A stretch of 64,000 nucleotides of DNA from Prevotellaceae bacterium UBA4361. Lineage in GTDB: Bacteria; Bacteroidota; Bacteroidia; Bacteroidales; Bacteroidaceae. Below are positions 16,005 to 24,476 of the stretch, in pieces. Where the stretch lies: the NCBI GenBank assembly GCA_002393575.1, contig DGSN01000025.1, positions 1-64,000 on the forward strand. The letters run 5' to 3'. Both the position numbers and the translations under genes were made by a program. The notes below the pieces were generated by a model. It searched no databases. It saw only the letters and a list, made by a program, of their open reading frames with translations, and had not been told where the DNA came from. Each line of letters opens with the position of its first letter. Within the stretch, counting starts at the first letter, position 1.

Positions 16005-17627
16005 ATGGCAGACAAGGATTCTATTATCGTTGCTATTGAACTTGGTACATCGCGCATTTCAGGTATTGCAGGCAAGAGAAAAGATGGCTCCATGCAGATT
16101 CTTGCTTATGCAGAAGAGAAGACAACCGCCTGCGTGAAACGAGGTATTGTTCATAACATCGACAAGACGACGCAGAGCATCAAGAGCGTCATTAGTAAGT
16201 TACAAGCATCGCTGAAGTTGAACATCAATCAGGTATATGTGGGCATTGGAGGTCAGTCGGTGCGCTCTGTGAAAAGCAAGGTGCGCCGCAACATGATGAC
16301 TCAAACCTACATCAATGCCGACCACATTGATGCTATGAACGACGAGAGCTACAATGTGACAGTTCCTGATTGTGAGTTGCTCGGAAACTTCGCGCAGGGA
16401 TTCGTCGTAGATTCCAACGTGGTCGATGACCCTGTGGGCGTGATGGGTACAAACATTGAGGGCGAATACCTCAACGTGATTGCTCGCCGCAAGTTGAGTG
16501 GCAACATCGAAAACTGCTTCAACAACACCGATGTCCGCATTGCCGAGACCAAGCTTTCTGCCTACGAACTTGCCAAGAATGTGCTGACCGACCAGGAGAA
16601 GCGCGCTGGCAGCGCACTGGTTGATTTGGGTGCAGGCACAACAACCGTAGTGGTTTATAAGAACAACATCGTTCGCCATCTTGTCACCCTTCCAATCGGC
16701 TTCGCCAATATCACTCAGGACCTCATGACACTTGAGATTGACGAAAACGAGGCTGAAGAAGTGAAACTGAAGTATGGCAATGCTTACGTTGAGGACATTG
16801 ATAGCTCCGACGACTATTTCTCCCAGGTTTATACCACTTCGTTCGACCGCAAGGTGAAAATCTCCGAGATTCAGCACATCATCGAGGCGCGACTCACGGA
16901 AATCATCTCCAATGTCAAGAATCAAATCAGCAACACGCCATACGCCAATCAGTTGCTCGGTGGAATCGTGCTTACGGGTGGCGGTTCCAACATGAAGAAC
17001 ATTGAGAAGGCTTTTGCCAACATCAAACTCAACATCGACAAGGTGCGCATTGCTCGCACGCTGAATCAACCTGTCATCAAGAATAGCGATGTGAAAAACC
17101 TTTCCATCGACAATGGCATGGGCAACAGCATCATTTCCCTCCTCATCTCTGGCGACCAGAACTGTGTGGGTGATGATAAGTACGACCCTAACGGCAATAT
17201 GTTCGATAACGACAAGAAGGAGAAGGAAATTGCAGAGCGTCGCGCGAAGGAGGAGTTCGACAACAAACTCGAAGCCGAGGCTCTTCAGAAGTTGGAGGAA
17301 TTCAAGAATCTTATCCGTCAGGCGATTGAGAATGTGAATAACAAGCGGCAGGAAGTGGCTGACTATGGCAAGGACAAGAAACTCCGTCTGCGTGCATCGG
17401 ATTTGGCGAATGAGGTCGAGAACCTCTATACGCCTGAATACGAACAAAGCGTCAACATTCTCTCCGCCAAAGACAAGAACAAGCAAATCATCAAGGAAGC
17501 CTCTGAACTTCGCGAGAAGTTGGATGCTGCCATTTCAGCCCTCCGTGGCACAATCAAGGAACAGCAGGAAGCCAACAGTCTCCTCAACCGACTCAAGAAC
17601 ATCATCAACGACGTAGTGAACGACTAA
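16005..17627 (+). CDS. ftsA: Cell-division actin FtsA with long C-terminal extension
   Basis: Actin-like ATPase that tethers FtsZ to the membrane. The N-terminus VAIELGTSRISGIAG is the phosphate-1 loop, LVDLGAGTTTVVVY the phosphate-2 loop, and GGIVLTGGGSNMKN the adenosine motif. E. coli FtsA is about 420 residues; this protein has 540. From about residue 400 the extra part is highly charged and predicted helical (KKEKEIAERRAKEEF), ending in an amphipathic stretch LLNRLKNIINDVVND that could be the membrane-targeting helix. Long C-termini occur in Bacteroidetes FtsA. It lies between ftsQ and ftsZ. Confidence 0.93.
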   Translation: MADKDSIIVAIELGTSRISGIAGKRKDGSMQILAYAEEKTTACVKRGIVHNIDKTTQSIKSVISKLQASLKLNINQVYVGIGGQSVRSVKSKVRRNMMTQTYINADHIDAMNDESYNVTVPDCELLGNFAQGFVVDSNVVDDPVGVMGTNIEGEYLNVIARRKLSGNIENCFNNTDVRIAETKLSAYELAKNVLTDQEKRAGSALVDLGAGTTTVVVYKNNIVRHLVTLPIGFANITQDLMTLEIDENEAEEVKLKYGNAYVEDIDSSDDYFSQVYTTSFDRKVKISEIQHIIEARLTEIISNVKNQISNTPYANQLLGGIVLTGGGSNMKNIEKAFANIKLNIDKVRIARTLNQPVIKNSDVKNLSIDNGMGNSIISLLISGDQNCVGDDKYDPNGNMFDNDKKEKEIAERRAKEEFDNKLEAEALQKLEEFKNLIRQAIENVNNKRQEVADYGKDKKLRLRASDLANEVENLYTPEYEQSVNILSAKDKNKQIIKEASELREKLDAAISALRGTIKEQQEANSLLNRLKNIINDVVND

Positions 17628-17697
17628 TTGGCTGATGCATCCATGCTCAGGGTTACACAAAGATTTATTTCAAGAACGTTAAAAGAAAGGACATAAT

Positions 17698-19014
17698 ATG
17701 TCAGAACAGAACGACAACTTTGCTCCGTTTAATTTTCCAACGGCCAACAAAAGCATTATCAAAGTCATAGGTGTAGGTGGTGGCGGCGGAAATGCCGTGA
17801 ACCACATGTTCAACGAAGGAATCCACGACGTTTCATTCGTCGTTTGCAATACAGATAGCAAGGCGCTGGGCGACTCGCCCGTTCCTCTCAAGCTCCAGCT
17901 GGGAAAAGAGGGACTTGGCGCAGGCAACCGTCCAGAGGCTGCCAAGAAAGCCACAGAGGAATCGCTTGATGAAGTGCGCTCCATGCTCGATGACGGCACG
18001 AAGATGGCATTCATCACAGCTGGTATGGGTGGTGGAACAGGAACGGGTGCTGCTCCGCTCATTGCGAAGACAGCTAAGGACCTGGACATCCTGACTGTGG
18101 GAATCGTCACCATTCCTTTCCGCTGGGAGGGTAATCGCAAGATTGACCAGGCGCTCGACGGCGTGGAGGAAATCAGCAAGAATGTGGATGCACTCTTGGT
18201 AGTCAATAATGAGCGTCTGCGTGAGATTTATCAGGACCAGACGGTTACCGATGCCTTTGCTCGTGCCGACGACACGCTTTGCAACGCTGCCAGGAGTATC
18301 AGTGAAATCATCACGATGCACGGAGTCATCAACCTCGACTTCCAGGATGTGAAGACCGTCCTGAAGGATGGCGGTGTGGCTATCATGAGTACAGGCTATG
18401 GTGCGGGTGAAGGACGTGTCACCAAGGCTATACAGGATGCTCTCCATTCTCCTCTCCTCAATGATAACGATATTTACCACTCCAAGAAGGTGCTTATCCA
18501 CATCATCGAACCAGGACCAGAAGGTTCGGCTCCGCTCATGATGGAGGAAATGAACGAAATCAACGAGTTCATGGACCGTATGCAAATCGACATCGTGGAG
18601 ACCAAGTGGGGTCTTTCCCGCGACCCTGAGTTGCAGGACAAGGTGAAAGTCACCATCCTTGCATCTGGTTTTGGTGTGAAGGACATCAACTCTGTCGAAA
18701 TGGACAACCGTCTTGCAGAGCGTGACGAGGAAACACGCCGTCGCGAAGCCGAAGCCGCTGAGCGCGAGGCTGAACGCCGTTCACGTCGCGAAGGCATCTA
18801 TGGCTCCAACAACAAGAACGGCTATGTGCATCGTCCTATCTATCCTTACATCTTCCGTGACATCGACCTCGACAACGACGATGTCATCAGCAGCGTTGAG
18901 ACTTCTCCAACCTACAAGCGCAACAAGAACACGCTCCGTATGCTTTCGCAGCGTGCAGAAAGTAAGGAACAGGCACCAGTGGCTGGAGAACCAATCTCGT
19001 TTAATGAAGAGTAA
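17698..19014 (+). CDS. ftsZ: Cell-division tubulin FtsZ
   Basis: GTPase that polymerises into the Z-ring. The N-terminal glycine-rich segment GVGGGGGNAVNHM lies near 26-37 and the tubulin signature GGGTGTG at 111-117. The T7 region DLDFQ-like sequence (VINLDFQDVKT) completes the catalytic interface between subunits. After the globular part (to about 330) comes a charged linker rich in Arg and Glu (RRREAEAAEREAERRSRRE) and a short acidic tail. It is the last gene of the classical dcw cluster, 70 bases after ftsA. Confidence 0.96.
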   Translation: MSEQNDNFAPFNFPTANKSIIKVIGVGGGGGNAVNHMFNEGIHDVSFVVCNTDSKALGDSPVPLKLQLGKEGLGAGNRPEAAKKATEESLDEVRSMLDDGTKMAFITAGMGGGTGTGAAPLIAKTAKDLDILTVGIVTIPFRWEGNRKIDQALDGVEEISKNVDALLVVNNERLREIYQDQTVTDAFARADDTLCNAARSISEIITMHGVINLDFQDVKTVLKDGGVAIMSTGYGAGEGRVTKAIQDALHSPLLNDNDIYHSKKVLIHIIEPGPEGSAPLMMEEMNEINEFMDRMQIDIVETKWGLSRDPELQDKVKVTILASGFGVKDINSVEMDNRLAERDEETRRREAEAAEREAERRSRREGIYGSNNKNGYVHRPIYPYIFRDIDLDNDDVISSVETSPTYKRNKNTLRMLSQRAESKEQAPVAGEPISFNEE

Positions 19015-19035
19015 AACAACTTTAAAATCCTAAAT

Positions 19036-19488
19036 ATGGCACTTTTTGAACAAATCAGCAGTGACATCATTGCAGCGATGAAGGCAAAGGATGCTGTTCG
19101 CCGTGACACACTGCGCAACGTGAAAAAATACTTTCTGGAGGCAAAGACTGCCCCAGGGGCAAACGATGAACTGACAGACGATGCTGCGTTGAAGATTCTT
19201 CAGAAATTGGCAAAGCAGGGACGCGAGTCTGCCGAAATCTACAAGGGACAAGGCCGTCCCGACTTGGCAGAAGAGGAAATGGCACAGGTGCGTGTCATTG
19301 AAGAGTATCTGCCAAAGCAGTTGACCGAAGAAGAATTGGAGGCAAAGCTGAAGGAAATCATTGCCGAAGTGGGTGCTTCGGGTCCACAGGACATGGGCAA
19401 GGTGATGGGTGTTTCCACCAAGAAACTTGCCGGACTTGCCGAAGGACGCGCCATTTCTGCTTGTGTGAAGAAGCTCTTGGCACAATAG
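19036..19488 (+). CDS. GatB/YqeY domain protein
   Basis: A 150-residue, mostly helical protein matching the YqeY family: start ISSDIIAAMKAKDAVRRDTLRNV, middle AEEEMAQVRVIEEYLPKQLTEEEL, end MGKVMGVSTKKLAGLAEGR. The family shares the tRNA-binding C-terminal fold of GatB. A role in tRNA-dependent amidation is suspected but not shown for stand-alone members. It lies 21 bases after ftsZ and is probably co-transcribed. A terminator-like hairpin follows. Confidence 0.88.
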   Translation: MALFEQISSDIIAAMKAKDAVRRDTLRNVKKYFLEAKTAPGANDELTDDAALKILQKLAKQGRESAEIYKGQGRPDLAEEEMAQVRVIEEYLPKQLTEEELEAKLKEIIAEVGASGPQDMGKVMGVSTKKLAGLAEGRAISACVKKLLAQ

Positions 19489-19519
19489 GAAACGGTTTTA
19501 GGCGCAATCCAAACATATA

Positions 19520-19566
19520 AACAAGTGAAAAGGGAATCAGAATCGCTCTGGTTCCCTTTTCTTGTT
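19520..19566 (+). terminator. Terminator after the YqeY-like gene
   Basis: An imperfect hairpin pairs AACAAGTGAAAAGGGAA with TTCCCTTTTCTTGTT around a 15-base loop, 31 bases after the stop. The T-rich 3' arm serves as the U-tract. It ends the dcw transcript. Confidence 0.6.
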
Positions 19567-19754
19567 CTCACTTTTTTATTTGTGAACTGTTGGCATTCTG
19601 AAAATCTCTTCCATCCAGCCAACTCAGTGAATAGATAATTAAAAATATGTAAGAATTGAATGATTCTTTCTCTATCATCCGTTTCCGAGCTTTTCAAGTC
19701 ATGCACTCACGCTGTGCAAAGCCCCGAAAAAGCCTCTGATGCGCTCTGTAGGGC

Positions 19755-21740
19755 TTATGCGTCGATGTTGGCGTAAGTGGCATTGCGCTCGATGAATTCA
19801 CGGCGTGGAGCCACGTCTTCGCCCATCAGCATGGAGAATGTATAGTCGGCTTCTGCGGCATCGTCGATGGTCACCTGTGTGAGCAGACGCGTTTCTGGGT
19901 TCATGGTAGTCTCCCAAAGCTGCTCTGGGTTCATTTCACCAAGACCTTTGTAACGCTGGATGTGAACGCCAGCACCCGTCTCGGTTCCATCGCCGTACTT
20001 GTCGAGGAACTGTTGCTTGGCAACGTCGTCGTAGCAGTATTCGCTCACCTTGCCTTTCGTACACTTGTAGAGTGGGGGATTGGCGATGAAAAGTCTGCCG
20101 TCGCGGATGAGCTGAGGCATGAAGCGGAAGAAAAGCGTCATAATCAGTGTGGCAATGTGCGCACCGTCCACATCGGCATCTGCCATGATGATGGTCTTGT
20201 AGTAGCGGAGCTTTTCGTAGTTGGCTTCCTTCGTGTCCTCTGGGTTCAGTCCGAAGCGAACGCCGAGAGCCTGGATGATGTTGTTCACCTCCTCGTGCTC
20301 GAATGCCTTGTGCCACATCACGCGTTCCACATTGAAAATCTTACCACGGATAGGGAGGATGGCTTGGAAGTGGCGGTCGCGTCCTTGCTTGGCAGAACCG
20401 CCTGCGGAATCTCCCTCCACGATGAACATCTCGCAGTTGGCTGGGTCGCGGTCGGAACAGTCAGCCAGTTTGCCTGGCAGACCTCCACCCGTCATTGGGT
20501 TCTTGCGCTGCACACTTTCGCGAGCCTTGCGAGCTGCGATACGTGCCGTGGCAGCGAGTACCACCTTGTCAACGATGAGTTTTGCCTCCTTAGGGTGTTC
20601 TTCCAGGTAATTCGACAAAGCTTCGTAAACAGCTGAACCGACAGAACCTGCCACTTCGCTGTTGCCCAACTTGGTCTTTGTCTGTCCCTCGAACTGAGGC
20701 TCTGCCACTTTCACGGAGATAACGGCTGTGAGACCTTCGCGGAAGTCCTCGCCCGAAATCTCGATGTGCTGCTTCTCCAGCTTCTCTGTCACGCCGTTGT
20801 CGTCGGCATACTTCTTCAGTACGCGCGTGAGTGCCGTGCGGAAACCAGTGAGGTGGGTACCACCTTCTATCGTGTTGATGTTGTTGACGTAAGAATGAAG
20901 GTTCTCGGAGTACGACGTGTTATACATGATAGCAACCTCAATCGGTGTGTTGTTACGCTCCGTGTTGAGGTAAATCACATCGTCGAAGAGATGCGTGCGG
21001 GTAGAGTCCAAATAGCGCACAAAGTCGCGCAGACCGCCCTCAGAGTAGAACACCTTCTTGCGGATGCCATCAATGCCCTGTTCTGCATTCACGTCGAGAC
21101 GCATGTCGGTCAGCGTGATGGTGATGCCAGCATTCAGGAAAGCAAGCTCACGCATACGGTTTGCCAGAATGTCGTACTTGTATGTGGTCGTGATGAAGAT
21201 GGACTTGTCGGGCCAGAACTGCTGGCGTGTACCGCGCAAATTCGTTTCGCCCACCACCTTCACGTCGTAAAGCGGTTTGCCACAAGCGTATTCCTGCTGA
21301 TAAATCTTACCATCGCGGAACACCTGCGAAATCATCTTGCTACTCAAACCATTCACACAGCTCACACCCACACCGTGCAGACCGCCAGACACCTTGTAAG
21401 AGCCTTTGTCGAACTTACCACCGGCATGCAGCACAGTCATCACGACTTCGAGAGCCGAACGGTGTTCCTTCTCGTGCATATCTACAGGAATACCGCGGCC
21501 ATTGTCCTGAACCGTGATGGAATTGTCTTCGTTGATTGTCACCTCGATGTGCGTACAGAAGCCAGCCAATGCCTCGTCAATCGAGTTATCGACCACTTCG
21601 TAAACGAGGTGATGAAGTCCTTTCTCACTGATGTCACCAATATACATGGCAGGACGCTTGCGCACTGCCTCCAAGCCCTCCAGGACTTGTATGTTACTCG
21701 CTGAGTAATTCTCCCCAGCGAGGATGTTTTCGTCTTCCAT
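19755..21740 (-). CDS. gyrB: DNA gyrase subunit B
   Basis: ATPase subunit of gyrase, which introduces negative supercoils. The GHKL ATP site shows EVVDNSIDEALAG and VQDNGRGIPVD, and GGLHGVGVSCVN forms the lid. The TOPRIM domain carries IVEGDSAGGSAKQGRD and IMADADVDGAHI. The C-terminus has the RYKGLGEMNPEQLWETTM signature. At 661 residues it is the short, non-proteobacterial form. GyrB rather than ParE is indicated by overall similarity and the QRKNPMTGGGLPGKLADCS context, though the two are close relatives. It converges with the dcw cluster. Confidence 0.93.
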   Translation of the reverse strand: MEDENILAGENYSASNIQVLEGLEAVRKRPAMYIGDISEKGLHHLVYEVVDNSIDEALAGFCTHIEVTINEDNSITVQDNGRGIPVDMHEKEHRSALEVVMTVLHAGGKFDKGSYKVSGGLHGVGVSCVNGLSSKMISQVFRDGKIYQQEYACGKPLYDVKVVGETNLRGTRQQFWPDKSIFITTTYKYDILANRMRELAFLNAGITITLTDMRLDVNAEQGIDGIRKKVFYSEGGLRDFVRYLDSTRTHLFDDVIYLNTERNNTPIEVAIMYNTSYSENLHSYVNNINTIEGGTHLTGFRTALTRVLKKYADDNGVTEKLEKQHIEISGEDFREGLTAVISVKVAEPQFEGQTKTKLGNSEVAGSVGSAVYEALSNYLEEHPKEAKLIVDKVVLAATARIAARKARESVQRKNPMTGGGLPGKLADCSDRDPANCEMFIVEGDSAGGSAKQGRDRHFQAILPIRGKIFNVERVMWHKAFEHEEVNNIIQALGVRFGLNPEDTKEANYEKLRYYKTIIMADADVDGAHIATLIMTLFFRFMPQLIRDGRLFIANPPLYKCTKGKVSEYCYDDVAKQQFLDKYGDGTETGAGVHIQRYKGLGEMNPEQLWETTMNPETRLLTQVTIDDAAEADYTFSMLMGEDVAPRREFIERNATYANIDA

Positions 21741-21762
21741 TAATCCTTGTTTAAAATCGATA

Positions 21763-21770
21763 CAAAGTTA
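21763..21770 (-). promoter_or_regulatory. -7 box of the gyrB promoter
   Basis: TAACTTTG on the minus strand lies 22 bases upstream of the gyrB ATG. Confidence 0.65.
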
Positions 21771-21927
21771 CGAAATAATCCCCGAAAACCGAAACTTTTC
21801 GAACTCGATTTTCGGACGTTTTTTGCCTTTAAGTTTTTTTTGTTTTTGGAGTCGGAAAGCAGAGGAAATTAGGATGAAAATTATGGCAGAAATTGTGCGT
21901 TAGAAGCTAAATAAAGGACCTACTGAA

Positions 21928-22009
21928 GCAACGAAGGCTCGTTTGCATTCAAGCGAAGGCTCGTCGAGACAACAACGAAGGCTCGTCTGAACTCAAACGA
22001 AGGTTCGCC
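21928..22009. repeat. 22-base-period decamer element, copy 2
   Basis: Four decamers CGAAGGCTCG (the last CGAAGGTTCG) start at 21932, 21954, 21976 and 21998, again an exact 22-base period. Here all four point the same way and carry A in place of the third G, so this is a diverged subtype of the element. It lies between the gyrB promoter and the promoter of the next + strand gene. The rest of the 426-base gap shows nothing else. Confidence 0.8.
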
Positions 22010-22085
22010 GCTGTCCGCAGTTCCCATTGCCAGCTGAGAATGTCCTGTTACATCTATGGGTTTGCTCAGAAAAACAAGGGAAAAT

Positions 22086-22116
22086 TGGTTTTCTTCTGCC
22101 CTTTTTCGTAACTTTG
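22086..22116 (+). promoter_or_regulatory. Promoter of the 22.2 kb two-gene operon
   Basis: TTGG at 22086-22089 and TAACTTTG at 22109-22116 are separated by 19 bases, the expected spacing for a Bacteroidetes vegetative promoter. The first gene starts 50 bases downstream. Confidence 0.7.
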
Positions 22117-22166
22117 CAAAGGATTAACAAAACAGATAAATTGGAACAAACGTATTATAATATATT

Positions 22167-22565
22167 ATGATAAAAGAAGTAAATTATAGAAAAGTATTGC
22201 TTTTAGTTAATCTAAACAAAAGTTTTAACCAAGCTAAAGCCTGTGGGGTATATCGCAGACCTGACATTTATGAAGCAACACGTAAGTATTGGAAAATAGG
22301 CAAGAATAGACCGCAAGAGATAGAATATGTACTCGGAGTGTATAAAGGAGTTGTCTGTAGCGTGATAGAGGTTAAGTCATGGTTGTGGACATCGGTTGCA
22401 GAAGATGGCACAAGGTTTAATTCTGAGCGATGCGTGTTTGAGGGTGAACTTGTGGACGATTCTCCGTTTCTTGATAAAGATGTATCTAATTGTCCTTTTG
22501 GTAGTGGTGGAGCCGTGAGGTATGTAAATAAAGGTGAAATCATTGAAGGGGTGACAGAAGGTTGA
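22167..22565 (+). CDS. Conserved hypothetical protein
   Basis: A 132-residue soluble protein without signal peptide or membrane segment. The middle, YEATRKYWKIGKNRPQEIEY followed by VLGVYKGVVCSVIEVKSW, resembles a motif found in many small bacterial proteins of unknown function and in accessory domains of some nuclease-related proteins; I cannot assign a named family. It is cysteine-containing near the end (NCPFGSGGAVRY). The MFS gene begins 4 bases after its stop, so the two are an operon, but the pairing does not reveal its function. Confidence 0.7.
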   Translation: MIKEVNYRKVLLLVNLNKSFNQAKACGVYRRPDIYEATRKYWKIGKNRPQEIEYVLGVYKGVVCSVIEVKSWLWTSVAEDGTRFNSERCVFEGELVDDSPFLDKDVSNCPFGSGGAVRYVNKGEIIEGVTEG

Positions 22566-22569
22566 ATAG

Positions 22570-23769
22570 ATGAACAAGATGAATCAAACAAAAAACTATG
22601 GAAAAACCAAACAGGCTTGTTACCTTGGTTTTGTGACGCAAGCCATCGTTGCGAATTTCACTCCGCTGCTGTTCATGGCTTTTCACCGCGAGTATCAGAT
22701 TCCAATAGCAAGCTTGGCGCTGATTCCTGCTGTTTTCTACGTTGTGCAGTTGGTCACGGATTTCCTGTGTGCCAAGTTCAAAAACATTGACTACCGAAAG
22801 AGTATCATCGTTTCGGAAATCACGGCGGCTCTTGGATTGGCTGGTTTGGCATTCGTGCCAGCACTTTTCGGCAATCCGCTGGTGGGGATTCTCATCTGCG
22901 TCTGCGTATATGCTGTTGGAAGTGGACTCATAGAGGTTTTGTGCAGTCCTATTATCGAGGCATGTCCTTTCCCTAATAAGGAAGGAATGATGAGTCTGCT
23001 ACATTCGTTCTACTGCTGGGGAGCGGTTGGAGTGATTGTGGGCTCTACGCTTTTCTTTATGCTCTTCGGACTGGACAACTGGCGACTGCTTGCTTGCATT
23101 TGGGCTTTGATTCCGCTTTATAACATTGTCAATTTTGCCACTTGCCCCATCGAACCCATTGTTCAGAATGCCGATGGCATGAGCATGGGACAACTGCTTG
23201 GAAATCGGATGTTCTGGGTGTTCCTGCTTCTGATGGTGGCTGCTGGAGCCTCTGAGAGTTCTATGGCTCAGTGGACATCTGCCTTTGCAGAGGCATCTTT
23301 GGGTGTTGACAAGGCTGTCGGCGACTTGGCAGGACCGTGCGGCTTTGCTTTCTGCATGGGGCTTGGCAGGCTGTGGTATGGGAAGAAAGGTCAGAAACTG
23401 GACTTGTCAGCGTATATGACTGGGGCGGGGATTCTGTGCTTTGTGGCGTATCTGACTGCGGCATTGTCTTCTGTTCCGATGGTCAGCCTGGCAGGTTGCA
23501 TGGTGAGTGGTTTGGCTGTTGGTATCATGTGGCCTGGCTCTATCAGCCTCACTTCGGCTCGAATGCCTACGGGTGGCACTGCGCTTTTTGCGCTGCTTGC
23601 CTTGGCTGGCGATGTGGGTGGAACGTTGGGGCCATCCCTTGTGGGACTTTGCACTAAGTCGGGTGGAAACGACATCCAGAACGGTCTGCTCGCAGCGTCC
23701 GTCTTTCCTGTTCTTTTGGTTGTGTGCTTGCTCAGCCTCCGAAGTGGCAGGATGAAGATACGGACTTAG
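22570..23769 (+). CDS. MFS transporter
   Basis: A 399-residue inner-membrane protein with about 12 hydrophobic segments and no signal peptide. It resembles the sugar/fucose-permease-like part of the major facilitator superfamily. Segments such as FMAFHREYQIPIASLALIPA and GLAVGIMWPGSISLTSARMP support this, the latter being the late-helix motif of fucose permease-type carriers. Substrate cannot be read from the sequence. An alternative start lies three codons downstream. It converges with rpsT, whose terminator lies between them. Confidence 0.82.
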   Translation: MNKMNQTKNYGKTKQACYLGFVTQAIVANFTPLLFMAFHREYQIPIASLALIPAVFYVVQLVTDFLCAKFKNIDYRKSIIVSEITAALGLAGLAFVPALFGNPLVGILICVCVYAVGSGLIEVLCSPIIEACPFPNKEGMMSLLHSFYCWGAVGVIVGSTLFFMLFGLDNWRLLACIWALIPLYNIVNFATCPIEPIVQNADGMSMGQLLGNRMFWVFLLLMVAAGASESSMAQWTSAFAEASLGVDKAVGDLAGPCGFAFCMGLGRLWYGKKGQKLDLSAYMTGAGILCFVAYLTAALSSVPMVSLAGCMVSGLAVGIMWPGSISLTSARMPTGGTALFALLALAGDVGGTLGPSLVGLCTKSGGNDIQNGLLAASVFPVLLVVCLLSLRSGRMKIRT

Positions 23770-23775
23770 GAGTAA

Positions 23776-23806
23776 CAAAAAAGCCGTGTTTCGATTGAAA
23801 CACGGC
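23776..23806 (-). terminator. Rho-independent terminator of rpsT
   Basis: A 10-base perfect stem (GCCGTGTTTC with GAAACACGGC, 23783-23806) is followed on the minus strand by six T. It lies 46 bases after the rpsT stop and may also stop the converging MFS transcript. Confidence 0.85.
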
Positions 23807-23851
23807 CAAGTCCTTAAGCTATGACTTATGATACGATTCCTTGCGGAATGA

Positions 23852-24103
23852 TTACATCTTGTTGATGAGCTTAGCAGCACCCGACTTGAGGTTTGCAGCT
23901 TTCTTCCAGTGGATGACGTTCTTCTTAGCAAGCTTGTCGAGCATTTTCTGCACCTTTGGGAACAATTCAACTGCTTCTGCCTTGTCCTTAGTGTTGCGAA
24001 GGTTGCGGAGAGCGTTACGCATAGTCTTTGCGTAGTAGCGGTTGTGAAGCTTGCGCGTCTTGTTCTGGCGGATGCGCTTGATGGTTGATTTGTGATTTGC
24101 CAT
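23852..24103 (-). CDS. rpsT: 30S ribosomal protein S20
   Basis: An 83-residue basic protein starting MANHKSTIKRIRQNKTRKLH, the S20 signature, and ending SGAAKLINKM. S20 binds 16S rRNA early in 30S assembly. The start at 24103 is clear from the family, though the frame is open 27 codons further upstream. It lies 101 bases downstream of tRNA-Glu on the same strand with no obvious promoter between, so the two are probably co-transcribed. Confidence 0.96.
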   Translation of the reverse strand: MANHKSTIKRIRQNKTRKLHNRYYAKTMRNALRNLRNTKDKAEAVELFPKVQKMLDKLAKKNVIHWKKAANLKSGAAKLINKM

Positions 24104-24204
24104 TTCTTTGTTTTGTTTTTTAGATGAATGATATAAACATAAAAAAAGGAAGTACGATGTGGTATGGCTTTGAAGACCTCGCACCCATCTTCCTGTCGTT
24201 TGGG

Positions 24205-24276
24205 TAGCCCATAGCAGAGTCGAACTGCTCTTTAGAGAATGAAAATCTCTCGTCCTAACCGATAGACGAATGGGCC
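24205..24276 (-). tRNA. tRNA-Glu (UUC)
   Basis: On the minus strand the sequence folds as a tRNA. The acceptor GGCCCAT pairs with ATGGGCT (with one G-U at the end). The D arm is TCTATCGGTTAGGA, the anticodon stem GAGAGA carries the anticodon TTC, and the T arm GAGCAGTTCGACTCTGC has the conserved TTCGA. The anticodon reads glutamate codons. A full CCA does not appear encoded (ACCC follows). Length is 72 bases including the discriminator A. Confidence 0.93.
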
Positions 24277-24329
24277 AGCCTAAGGCGTAATCGCCAGCGT
24301 TTCGCGACTCTTGGTCGGAAATGCGGTTG

Positions 24330-24360
24330 CAAAGGTAAGCACTTTTTGAATACTGACAAA
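24330..24360 (-). promoter_or_regulatory. Promoter of tRNA-Glu/rpsT
   Basis: On the minus strand TTTG (24360-24357) and TACCTTTG (24337-24330) are separated by exactly 19 bases, a full match to the Bacteroidetes vegetative consensus, 53 bases upstream of the tRNA. Confidence 0.8.
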
Positions 24361-24453
24361 ATTTTTCGTCAAAAAAATCTTAGAAAAATGTCATTTTCTT
24401 TGCTTCGAGCCTTTTTTACCTATCTTTTTGGCCATACTCTGAGGGGTTTTTCT

Positions 24454-24461
24454 TATCTTTG
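24454..24461 (+). promoter_or_regulatory. -7 box of the recO promoter
   Basis: TATCTTTG lies 15 bases before the recO ATG, so the transcript would be nearly leaderless. A TTTG lies upstream at a slightly long 23-base spacing (24427-24430). Confidence 0.6.
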
Positions 24462-24476
24462 CGGTACTTTCTTGAT

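Noticed and set aside
16200..17486. 428-codon open frame on the minus strand
   Set aside because: Antisense shadow of ftsA; no recognisable motifs.
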